Origin: Thermoplasmata archaeon
GTDB taxonomy: Archaea > Thermoplasmatota > Thermoplasmata > Thermoplasmatales > Thermoplasmataceae
Direction: 5' to 3'
DNA length: 19,917 nt
Assembly: GCA_021797265.1 (NCBI GenBank)
Contig: JAJZZZ010000008.1
Span: forward strand, 1-19,917
Below the pieces are notes generated by a model. That model was not told the DNA's origin, did not search any database, and saw only the letters and a list, made by a program, of their open reading frames with translations. Below are positions 13,710-19,917 of the stretch, in pieces. The number at the start of each line of letters is the position of its first letter. Within the stretch, counting starts at the first letter, position 1. The position numbers and the translations under genes were made by a program.

Positions 13710-14933
13710 TCAATCAAAATCAAATATCTCTCTCAGGAAAACAGTGGCATACATGCCTCTTCCCAGTGAGAAAGCGAAACTACCGTCTTCAGTAACTCGA
13801 AAATCCCTTGCTCTGGAGGATGTTATTCTTGTATCCCCTGATGACCACATATCTCTATGGCCTGTTATTTTGAAATTATCCTGTCTTATATCCCCAAGTG
13901 CCTCTCTTTCAATCTCGCCCATAATTCCATCTGAAAAGGTAGTTTTGTATCCAAACAGCTTTGCAACAGGCCTCATTCTATCCTCCGCCACCAGAGCCCT
14001 GATTTGGCCTATATTGAAGCTGTTGACAACAATCTCCTTTCCGGATTTGTTAAAGAGGTCGTCAACTTCAACCACCGTATCACCTTCAAGTATCTCGTTC
14101 AGTGATCCAACAGTTCTTATTCTCTTCGCAAGTATTCGATTGAAAAGGTAGGACTGATACGCATGAATGAATAGCATCCTGAGATTTCTGGGAAATACAT
14201 CAAATGCCCCATCAATTTTACCTTTCTCTGCAATATATCCAAGAAGAGATCTTTCGAAGTTAAGATGAAGAGGATACTCCTTCAGGGCAGCTCTGGCATC
14301 TCCTGTTTCATGAAAATTTATCCTGAAGTCATCATGGTCAAAAACAGGATCGTACAGGTACAGGAGAACAGCATCCTCATATTTTCCCCTGACCAGGAGT
14401 TCCCCAATTCTATGTGTATTCACCCTTATGCTTCCAAATCTCTGTTGCCCGAAATAGTTTGGGAACCCACCGATTGAATCAAGTTTTTCCAGTGAGTTAA
14501 GCACTTTTCCACGGTCTATCCCTTCACCCAGGCCAACAATGAACCTGTTCCCCATTAACATGCCTAATTCCAGCCTTGTGTTGCTTCTGAAAACCCTGTC
14601 AATTGTGGCATCATGAATCATCATATTCGAAAGATCGAAATCCCCATCTAGAGAGAAGAATTGCTTGGTTATGCCACGCTTATCTTTAGTGCCGGCATAT
14701 CTGATCCGTTCCTTGCTTATTCCAAGCCTTCTTGCAAGGTAGGACACAAACCTGTTGGTATCCCAGTTTTTGAGCACAGCACTGAAAATAGTATATCTTC
14801 CATCCATCTCTTCAGGAATATCTGACGGGATCTCTTCAACAATGAAATCCTCTGGCCTTGATTTCAATACACCTCGAAGACGGTTTTCCCCAAGCAAAGG
14901 GATACCCATACCCGTCAGCTCATCGACTCTCAT
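13710..14933 (-). CDS. truD: tRNA pseudouridine(13) synthase TruD
   Basis: Converts uridine 13 of tRNAs to pseudouridine. The N-terminus has the family opening RPEDFIVEEIP (26-36), the catalytic motif RYAGTKDKRGITKQFFSL (78-95) with D84 as catalytic aspartate, GNRFIVGLG, and the substrate-binding NYFGQQRFGS. The 407 residues include the insertion (TRUD) domain in the middle of the chain, usual for archaeal members. The start ATG has a clear Shine-Dalgarno AGGGTGA (14944-14950 on the minus strand) 10 nt upstream and a TATA-like element near 14971-14980, so the gene has a leader, unlike most neighbours. It is divergent from guaB. Confidence 0.95.
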   Translation of the reverse strand: MRVDELTGMGIPLLGENRLRGVLKSRPEDFIVEEIPSDIPEEMDGRYTIFSAVLKNWDTNRFVSYLARRLGISKERIRYAGTKDKRGITKQFFSLDGDFDLSNMMIHDATIDRVFRSNTRLELGMLMGNRFIVGLGEGIDRGKVLNSLEKLDSIGGFPNYFGQQRFGSIRVNTHRIGELLVRGKYEDAVLLYLYDPVFDHDDFRINFHETGDARAALKEYPLHLNFERSLLGYIAEKGKIDGAFDVFPRNLRMLFIHAYQSYLFNRILAKRIRTVGSLNEILEGDTVVEVDDLFNKSGKEIVVNSFNIGQIRALVAEDRMRPVAKLFGYKTTFSDGIMGEIEREALGDIRQDNFKITGHRDMWSSGDTRITSSRARDFRVTEDGSFAFSLGRGMYATVFLREIFDFD

Positions 14934-14943
14934 AATATATGGT

Positions 14944-14980
14944 TCACCCTAAGGGAATAGGGTTGTGAAATAATAAATTG
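14944..14980 (-). promoter_or_regulatory. Promoter and Shine-Dalgarno of truD
   Basis: On the minus strand, caatttatta (14971-14980) precedes a leader holding AGGGTGA (14944-14950), complementary to the 16S 3' end and 10 nt from the ATG. The Shine-Dalgarno overlaps one arm of a short inverted repeat ccctaagggaataggg. Confidence 0.45.
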
Positions 14981-15023
14981 AGCAGAATAACTTCACTGAC
15001 ATTTTAACTATCTTTCCCACTTC

Positions 15024-15034
15024 CATTTAAATAC
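15024..15034 (+). promoter_or_regulatory. TATA box for guaB
   Basis: The sequence catttaaatac lies about 35 nt before the guaB ATG and predicts a leader of about 10 nt. It is separate from the truD promoter in the 131-nt divergent gap. Confidence 0.4.
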
Positions 15035-15064
15035 ATTTATTTATTGATTTAGCCTTACCTTCCA

Positions 15065-16525
15065 ATGTTTAAGGAAAAATTTCAGGCGATAAGAGAGGGA
15101 CTCACTTATGATGATGTTTTACTGGTCCCGTCAAGGACTGCGGTTGAACCCAAGGAGATTGATGTGAGTTCACGTGTCTCAAGACACATTCAGGTAAAAG
15201 TTCCCCTTCTTAGTTCCCCAATGGATACAGTGACAGAAACTCAAATGGCAATTTCTATGGCGAGGGCCGGCGCCATTGGAGTGATACATCGAAACCTCAC
15301 AGTAAATCAACAAGCGATGATGGTGAGAAACGTTAAGCGTGAAGAGTCCATAATTATAAGAAATGTTCATACCGTCTCTCCAGACACCACAATTCAGGAA
15401 GTCAGGAACATAATGGGTACCAAGAAGATAGGGGGCTTGCCAGTCCTTGAAGGGGACAAACTTGTTGGAATTGTTACAAAAAGGGATCTGGAATTCGCCG
15501 GAAAGCAGGTAAAGACAGTTGAGGACATAATGGTCAAAAAAGTCATCTCCGCCAGGGATAACATAAAGATAGAGGAGGCAATAGAAATTCTCTACAATAA
15601 CCGCATAGAAAAGCTCCCTCTTGTAGATTCAAAGGGCAGGGTAGTTGGCCTTATTACAGCTAAAGACATAAACACAAGGCAGAAGTTCCCAAATGCATCT
15701 AGGGATGAAGAGGGCCAGCTTCTGGTCGGAGCTGCAGTTGGGCCATTCGATATTGAAAGAGCCGTTGCTCTTGAGAAGGAGGGGGCAAACCTGATTGTTG
15801 TGGATACTGCACATGCCCATAATCAGAACGTAATGAACTCAATAAAAAAGATGAGGAAAGAGGTATCGGTGGATATAATGGCTGGGAACATAGCTACTTC
15901 AGAAGCAGCAGAAGATCTGATATCACTGGATGTTGACGCTCTGAGGGTTGGAATAGGCCCCGGCTCAATATGCACAACAAGAATTATAGCAGGCATAGGT
16001 GTACCGCAGATTACTGCTATTTCAGATACAGCAGAGGTAGCATCCGAGCATGGCGTACCTGTCGTGGCAGATGGAGGAATAAGGTTTTCCGGTGACATTG
16101 TGAAAGCATTTGGGGCTGGTGCGAGTTCTGTAATGCTAGGTTCCCTCTTCGCAGGTACAGATGAAAGCCCTGGCAACGAAATTATAATCAGTGGAAGAAA
16201 GTACAAGGCCTACAGGGGCATGGGCTCGATAGGTGCTATACAGACAGGATTATCAGACAGGTATGGAAAGGTGGGAAGTTCAAAGTTTGTTGCAGAGGGA
16301 GTTGAAGGAGCAGTTCCATACAGGGGCAAGGTTGAAGAGGTCATCTACCAGCTAGTGGGTGGCATCCGTTCTGGAATGGGATACGTCGGTGCAAAGAATA
16401 TTGATGACCTGAGGAAGAATGCAAGATTTGTCAGAATAACCGGCAATGGGCTCAGGGAAAGCCACCCCCATGACATAAGGATAACAGCTGAACCCCCAAA
16501 TTACCAGCTTTACAACTATTCATAA
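15065..16525 (+). CDS. guaB: Inosine-5'-monophosphate dehydrogenase
   Basis: Oxidises IMP to XMP with NAD+, the committed step of guanine nucleotide synthesis. The TIM barrel contains LTYDDVLLVP (13-22), SSPMDTVTE (50-58), the catalytic loop GIGPGSICTTR (296-306) with nucleophile C303, DGGIRFSGDIVKA and the flap residues DRYG (398-401). Two CBS domains are inserted at about 92-205 (VSPDTTIQEVRNIM and KRDLEF; then ISARDNIKIEEAIEIL to LITAKDIN), likely allosteric nucleotide-binding sites. The length of 486 is standard. The gene is monocistronic by layout: own TATA box, strong hairpin straight after the stop. The GMP synthetase gene is not in the window. Confidence 0.97.
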   Translation: MFKEKFQAIREGLTYDDVLLVPSRTAVEPKEIDVSSRVSRHIQVKVPLLSSPMDTVTETQMAISMARAGAIGVIHRNLTVNQQAMMVRNVKREESIIIRNVHTVSPDTTIQEVRNIMGTKKIGGLPVLEGDKLVGIVTKRDLEFAGKQVKTVEDIMVKKVISARDNIKIEEAIEILYNNRIEKLPLVDSKGRVVGLITAKDINTRQKFPNASRDEEGQLLVGAAVGPFDIERAVALEKEGANLIVVDTAHAHNQNVMNSIKKMRKEVSVDIMAGNIATSEAAEDLISLDVDALRVGIGPGSICTTRIIAGIGVPQITAISDTAEVASEHGVPVVADGGIRFSGDIVKAFGAGASSVMLGSLFAGTDESPGNEIIISGRKYKAYRGMGSIGAIQTGLSDRYGKVGSSKFVAEGVEGAVPYRGKVEEVIYQLVGGIRSGMGYVGAKNIDDLRKNARFVRITGNGLRESHPHDIRITAEPPNYQLYNYS

Positions 16526-16530
16526 TAATG

Positions 16531-16553
16531 TGGAATGTCTTTTTCACATTCCA
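16531..16553 (+). terminator. Hairpin terminator after guaB
   Basis: A perfect 8-bp inverted repeat, tggaatgt (16531-16538) and acattcca (16546-16553), with the pyrimidine loop ctttttc, begins 6 nt after the guaB stop. A T-run follows at 16562-16566. It separates guaB from the next promoter and is the clearest hairpin in the window. It could also stabilise the mRNA 3' end. Confidence 0.5.
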
Positions 16554-16556
16554 TAG

Positions 16557-16568
16557 AATAATTTTTAT
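16557..16568 (+). promoter_or_regulatory. TATA-like element for the secreted protein gene
   Basis: The sequence aataatttttat, right after the guaB hairpin, predicts transcription from about 16590 and a leaderless mRNA starting with the ATG at 16594. Confidence 0.35.
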
Positions 16569-16593
16569 CCTGAATTTTGGATCATGAGCCAGA

Positions 16594-17421
16594 ATGAAGA
16601 AATTTCCATTTGTACTGCTGGTAACCATGGCTCTTCTGCTTTCGGCCATTCCTGCATCACACGCATCCACAACCACAGTCACTATAAACAGTGCTAATGA
16701 CAGTGCAGCGGTCAGCACCGTGGTTAATTCCACACTTAACATAACAGGTAGTCCGGTAGTACTTAATGCCCTTCAAATATCAAACCAGTCAATAACGTTT
16801 TCAGCGTCTGGGAACTCATCTACAGAGGCCGGAATTGAGAGCTCGATAGCCACACTTGAAACAGGCATCTCTGTAAGTAACATTACGCTTGGGTTCAATG
16901 AGACCTCCATAAACAATGCAAACAAAGGGCTTATTCAGATACTGTATTCTACAAGCCTTTCAATGGATCTGAAGGGTATGGTAAATGGAAAGACAATAAA
17001 TATGACATGGAGGTCATTTAACTTCAGGGGTAATCTGACAGAGAAAGGCCATAATGCTAACTCAATTGGAAAGCTGGGCGTATATTTCAGCACTGAGCCA
17101 AATTTCCTGAATTTTTCCGCCTTCTCTAAATCGCTTTCGAACTGGACATCATCTTATATCTCCTCATTGAATGACACCGAATTTTCAATGTCATCTAGCG
17201 CAAATTACACCTCTTCTGCCGGGCTGGGGCTATTCAATTTAAGCCTGCATATAGATCCACAGTACGTCATAAAAGCTCCAGGTTATGATAACGCATCTGG
17301 CAATTCAATAAATATAGGTAATCCGCCTGCCCATAAAAGTGACCTCTATTACGGAATTGCAGCAGGTTTTATCATAATTGTAATAGTTCTTTACTACTAT
17401 ACCAGGTTCAGGCGCCGTTAA
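16594..17421 (+). CDS. Secreted, membrane-anchored surface protein rich in N-glycosylation sequons
   Basis: I do not recognise the family. The 275 residues have a signal peptide (MKKFPFVLLVTMALLLSAIP, cleavage likely after the ASHA at 22-25), a long Ser/Thr/Asn-rich extracytoplasmic part, and a C-terminal membrane helix (about 250-268) with a basic tail RFRRR. This is a type I surface protein. I count 14 N-x-S/T sequons (for example NST, NIT, NFS, NWT, NDT), suggesting a heavily glycosylated cell-surface component, as is common in acidophilic Thermoplasmata that lack a rigid wall. There are no cysteines and no obvious protease motif. It lies between guaB and the convergent UDG gene, whose end it overlaps by 14 nt. 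Confidence 0.8.
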   Translation: MKKFPFVLLVTMALLLSAIPASHASTTTVTINSANDSAAVSTVVNSTLNITGSPVVLNALQISNQSITFSASGNSSTEAGIESSIATLETGISVSNITLGFNETSINNANKGLIQILYSTSLSMDLKGMVNGKTINMTWRSFNFRGNLTEKGHNANSIGKLGVYFSTEPNFLNFSAFSKSLSNWTSSYISSLNDTEFSMSSSANYTSSAGLGLFNLSLHIDPQYVIKAPGYDNASGNSINIGNPPAHKSDLYYGIAAGFIIIVIVLYYYTRFRRR

Positions 17422-18031
17422 TATGCCTGATCCTGTAATTCTTCTCAATTTCTGTCAAATCCATTCTTCCAATGTCATCAACAAAATTCCTTAGCCTTAA
17501 GAAATTGTCTTTGAATCGTTCATATCTCTTCGGGTTTCGAAGGATTGCAGCCGGATGGAACTGAGGCGCTATGAATGTGTTTCCAATGGCAAATATTGAA
17601 CCCTCCACTTCTGATATTGGCCCAAAATCTATCCCCAGGACGCTCCTCAGGGATTTCAGTGGAGAATTTCCCATTGGGATCAGAATCTGCGGACGAAGAA
17701 TGTTTATTTCAGCCCTGAGGAAATTGCTGCATTTCCTTATTTCAGAAATCCTGGGAGTCTTTCCTATTTTCGGCCTGCATCGGACTGCATTTGAAATGTA
17801 AACGCTGTCTATGTTAAGTTCTGCAATCTCCATTACGGTCCTGAGGAGCTTTCCGCTCCTGCCTACGAATGGGATTCCTGTTTCATCCTCCCTGGCCCCT
17901 GGTGCCTCGCCTATTACCATAATCTGGGGGTTTGTTTCACCAGTTCCACATACGGCTCTCTTCCGGGAGAAGAAAAGATCGCATCTCTTGCAGGATTGAA
18001 TTTCCCGGTTGAGCTCCTGAAGGGAATCCAT
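17408..18031 (-). CDS. udg: Uracil-DNA glycosylase, family 4 (4Fe-4S)
   Basis: Removes uracil, arising from cytosine deamination, from DNA as the first step of base-excision repair. The family-4 signature is complete: motif A GEAPGAREDETGIPFVGRSGK-type (41-61), motif B HPAAILRNP (159-167), and four cysteines placed to ligate the 4Fe-4S cluster: C14, C17, C85 and C101. The length of 207 residues is typical of the group. The gene lies 8 nt after eamA on the minus strand, so the two are probably one transcript; any functional link is not evident. The 3' end overlaps the convergent secreted-protein gene by 14 nt. Confidence 0.95.
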   Translation of the reverse strand: MDSLQELNREIQSCKRCDLFFSRKRAVCGTGETNPQIMVIGEAPGAREDETGIPFVGRSGKLLRTVMEIAELNIDSVYISNAVRCRPKIGKTPRISEIRKCSNFLRAEINILRPQILIPMGNSPLKSLRSVLGIDFGPISEVEGSIFAIGNTFIAPQFHPAAILRNPKRYERFKDNFLRLRNFVDDIGRMDLTEIEKNYRIRHINGA

Positions 18032-18039
18032 GGGTTCGA

Positions 18040-18939
18040 TTATTCCGTTGATTTATTTACTACTTTTGTTTGGGCATTTCCAGATTTGCCAAAGGAGGAA
18101 AGGAAGATGCCAGCACTGATCAATGCGAAGCCGGCATAAGTGTACGTCGTACTGACCTCATGAAGGAGGATAAGGCTAAAAACAATGGACAAAGCAGGAA
18201 CAAGGAAGAAGAATGATGATATTTCGGAGACAGGGTATTTTCTTACAAGGTACAGGAAAATGCCGTAGGCTACAGCAGTACCGATAGACCCCATAAGCAG
18301 TGTTATAAGAAGGAACTGAACTGTAAGACCGTGAATTGTGAAGTTTCCTGGCGCCAGAGAGAATAGGGCAAGGAATGGAAGGGCATAGACAAACTGTATT
18401 GTATTGACACTCCTGCTGTCCTGGTTTGCAAAATACTTCTTGAAGACTATTGTTGCAGAGGCCCATGATATGGCTGCAAAGAGAAGAAGGAACAGCCCAA
18501 TGCCTGGCCTTATGATCAGATGGTCAACGAATACGACAATCAGGCCGGCGAAACCTAGGGCAGTCCCAGCTATCTTAAGAGCAGAGGCCCTCTCTCCAAG
18601 AAAAACGAATGAGAAGATAATTGTGAGTACCGGGAAAGTGTATATTATAATGGAGCTCAACGCAGAGGTTTCTGTGCTCTCACCAAGGAGCCAGAAAGAC
18701 ATGAAAGCAACAATGTTTATCAAACCATAGATTACAAGGAGAATATTCTCTCTCTTTCCAGAGGGCCATTTTAGGCCTCTCCCGAATAGTGCAATAGCAA
18801 AAATCAGGGCGAAGATAATCCTGAAGAGAACAACCCCTTCCGGCCCCTCATAAGACAGGGCGAATTTTACAAGTGGATAGTTTAGGGCCCAGGCCGATGC
18901 CATAACCAGAAAGAGGAGAGCATCCCCGAATCGGTTCAC
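18040..18939 (-). CDS. EamA/DMT-family transporter
   Basis: A drug/metabolite-transporter superfamily permease with ten predicted helices in two EamA repeats of five (the first ending near LGFAGLIVVFVDH, the second near AGFALISAGIFLSS). The opening GDALLFLVMASAWALNYPLVKFAL with the following FRIIFALIFA is characteristic. The protein has 299 residues, the usual length. Known members export amino acids, metabolites or drugs; the substrate here is unknown. The start is GTG at 18939 with an AAGG stretch immediately before it, and a TATA-like element (18966-18977, minus strand) predicts a very short leader. It is followed by the UDG gene after 8 nt and is divergent from the DP1 gene. Confidence 0.9.
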   Translation of the reverse strand: MNRFGDALLFLVMASAWALNYPLVKFALSYEGPEGVVLFRIIFALIFAIALFGRGLKWPSGKRENILLVIYGLINIVAFMSFWLLGESTETSALSSIIIYTFPVLTIIFSFVFLGERASALKIAGTALGFAGLIVVFVDHLIIRPGIGLFLLLFAAISWASATIVFKKYFANQDSRSVNTIQFVYALPFLALFSLAPGNFTIHGLTVQFLLITLLMGSIGTAVAYGIFLYLVRKYPVSEISSFFFLVPALSIVFSLILLHEVSTTYTYAGFALISAGIFLSSFGKSGNAQTKVVNKSTE

Positions 18940-18965
18940 CTTTCAAGAATGCACTTAATGTATTT

Positions 18966-18977
18966 CTCTTTATTTTT
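18966..18977 (-). promoter_or_regulatory. TATA-like element for eamA-udg
   Basis: The minus strand reads aaaaataaagag about 30 nt before the GTG at 18939, consistent with a start near 18946. Confidence 0.35.
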
Positions 18978-19001
18978 CCTTCATCTTTATGGCTCATTCC
19001 C

Positions 19002-19019
19002 GGAGATAGATTTATCTCC
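19002..19019. promoter_or_regulatory. Palindrome in the eamA / DP1 divergent promoter region
   Basis: Perfect 7-bp arms ggagata (19002-19008) and tatctcc (19013-19019) around a 4-nt centre, midway between the two outward-facing TATA-like boxes. A third copy of ggagata lies at 19068-19074, at the DP1 start codon. It could be an operator or form a hairpin. Confidence 0.35.
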
Positions 19020-19039
19020 AGGCATCTTTCACAGCTACA

Positions 19040-19049
19040 ATAAAATATT
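19040..19049 (+). promoter_or_regulatory. TATA-like element for the DP1 gene
   Basis: The stretch ataaaatatt is about 30 nt before the ATG at 19074 and predicts a nearly leaderless mRNA. Confidence 0.35.
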
Positions 19050-19073
19050 ATTTATGGCTACATTTTTGGAGAT

Positions 19074-19917
19074 ATGCCTGCTGATCTTTTCGGTGACCGT
19101 TTCAAAATACTCCAGTATTTCCAATCTCATGGGATACTTGTGTCACCGGCGGCACTTGAGATGATCCTCAAAAAAAGCATGGGTACAATGATTCCCCGTA
19201 TGATTTCGGATGAAATTGTCTCTTCCGGTTATCTCAGCGAAGAGGATGTCCGGAAGTTACTTCGGGGAGATAGGAAACCGATTCCAGCGAAGTTTGAGAT
19301 AAGCCTCCCTGATATAAAGGTGAACAGTTCTGTAGAGGACTTCAGGGCAATGTTTGCAAACAGGTTTGAAAAGCTCTCAAGAATGGTCTCCCTTTCAGGG
19401 ACGATGCGTGGATCAGTTGACATAAAAACCGCGAAAAAATTGCAGGGGGAGGCAAAAGTAGTTGGAATGGTCTCTTCCATTGATACAACTAAGAACGGGC
19501 ACAAGAGGCTTGTTATTGAAGACATGGAGGATTCATTGCAGGGAATAATAATGCGGGACAGGGGGCCTGCTAATGAGCTTATACTTCAGGATGAAGTTAT
19601 AGGGATAGTCGGATCAGTCAGCCATGGAAAGGGGGACCCGGTAATATTTGTTAATGAGATTATAAGGCCAGATATCCCATACAGGGTTATAGATGACAGG
19701 GGAAAAGAACCATCCATTGTTGGGTCCATCTCCGACATACATGTGGGGTCGAAAACCTTCAGGAAGGACGACTTCAGGCGAATGGTAAAGTGGATAGAAT
19801 CCTCTGAGGGTGAGGCCCAGAATCTGCACTACCTTATTCTTAGCGGGGATGTCATCGATGGGATAGGAGTTTATCCGGGCCAGGAGAATGATCTCGAGCT
19901 CGTGAATCCAATGGAAC
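19074..19917 (+). CDS. polB: DNA polymerase D small subunit DP1 (partial, runs off the right edge)
   Basis: The exonuclease/regulatory subunit of the replicative archaeal DNA polymerase D. Only the first 281 codons are in the window, and the reading frame is open to the last base. The N-terminus (MPADLFGDRFKILQYFQSHG) is followed by an OB-fold region (GEAKVVGMVSSI...KNGHKRLVIEDMEDSLQGII) and the start of the calcineurin-like phosphodiesterase domain: GSISDIHVGSKTF (with DxH metal ligands) and LILSGDVIDGIGVYPGQ (the GD motif). These are the DP1 hallmarks; the later GNH and histidine motifs must lie beyond the edge. ATG at 19074 is the first start after an in-frame stop at 19041-19043. The gene is divergent from eamA. 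Confidence 0.93.
   Translation, partial: MPADLFGDRFKILQYFQSHGILVSPAALEMILKKSMGTMIPRMISDEIVSSGYLSEEDVRKLLRGDRKPIPAKFEISLPDIKVNSSVEDFRAMFANRFEKLSRMVSLSGTMRGSVDIKTAKKLQGEAKVVGMVSSIDTTKNGHKRLVIEDMEDSLQGIIMRDRGPANELILQDEVIGIVGSVSHGKGDPVIFVNEIIRPDIPYRVIDDRGKEPSIVGSISDIHVGSKTFRKDDFRRMVKWIESSEGEAQNLHYLILSGDVIDGIGVYPGQENDLELVNPME

Noticed and set aside
15823..16206. Minus-strand ORF of 127 codons inside guaB
   Set aside because: Antisense to the catalytic region of IMP dehydrogenase, with no family features.
18404..18730. Plus-strand ORF of 108 codons opposite eamA
   Set aside because: Antisense to a ten-helix transporter; basic, low-complexity mirror sequence.
18949..19164. Plus-strand ORF of 71 codons overlapping the DP1 start
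   Set aside because: Overlaps the DP1 N-terminus in another frame and spans the promoter region; DP1 has clear motifs and its own start.
1..19917. tRNA, rRNA, CRISPR array, insertion sequence or integration site
   Set aside because: I looked for T-loop-like sequences, regularly spaced repeats, and transposase motifs with terminal repeats, and saw none. The ggttcgat near 18031 is not followed by an acceptor stem.

Overview
The window looks like chromosomal DNA of a Thermoplasmata-type archaeon (Euryarchaeota; Thermoplasma, Ferroplasma and Cuniculiplasma are the comparison I have in mind). The evidence is a TATA-binding protein, the small subunit DP1 of DNA polymerase D, an archaeal S2 ribosomal protein, a long homodimer-type tRNA splicing endonuclease, an archaeal TruD, a 4Fe-4S type uracil-DNA glycosylase, a phosphopantetheine adenylyltransferase fused to a DUF84 NTPase, dense codon use of AGA/AGG and ATA, and TATA boxes close to start codons, implying leaderless or short-leader mRNAs. 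The placement is inference from gene content; no search was run.

Layout. 1-3996, minus strand: a UPF0173 metallo-hydrolase, then aspartate kinase and aspartate-semialdehyde dehydrogenase overlapping as GTGA (the shared start of the Thr/Met/Lys pathway), then a sugar-nucleotidyltransferase with a beta-rich tail. 4331-6723, plus strand: a two-gene ABC exporter (ATPase and 12-13 segment permease). 6882-7313: a small membrane-anchored surface protein. 7455-8057: ribosomal protein S2, whose end overlaps by 6 nt the convergent endA gene. 8052-9495, minus strand: a Ras-like GTPase with a degenerate switch II, overlapping endA by 26 nt. 9496-9798: a gap with a possible decayed gene fragment. 9799-10203: a four-helix membrane protein. 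10359-12902, plus strand: PLP aminotransferase, PPAT-NTPase fusion (GTGA overlap) and a DUF59/MIP18 Fe-S assembly protein. 12996-13550: TBP. 13710-14933, minus: TruD, divergent from guaB (IMP dehydrogenase, 15065-16525), which is followed by a strong hairpin. 16594-17421: a sequon-rich secreted protein whose end overlaps by 14 nt the convergent uracil-DNA glycosylase, which follows a DMT-family transporter on the minus strand. 19074 to the right edge: the 5' part of the DP1 gene.

Most of this is housekeeping: information processing (S2, EndA, TBP, TruD, DP1, UDG), nucleotide and cofactor metabolism (IMPDH, PPAT/NTPase, Fe-S assembly), amino-acid metabolism and transport. I see no tRNA, rRNA, CRISPR array, insertion sequence or complete mobile element, and no defence-like or biosynthetic cluster that would count as a new system. 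The items most worth a second look are the GTPase that lacks the DxxG motif upstream of endA, a near-identical AT-rich sequence present in inverted orientation at two promoters (one copy forming one arm and the middle of a perfect 9-bp inverted repeat around a TATA-like box), a palindrome between eamA and the DP1 gene, the sugar-nucleotidyltransferase with a cupin-like tail, and a frameshifted coding-like remnant near 9.6 kb.
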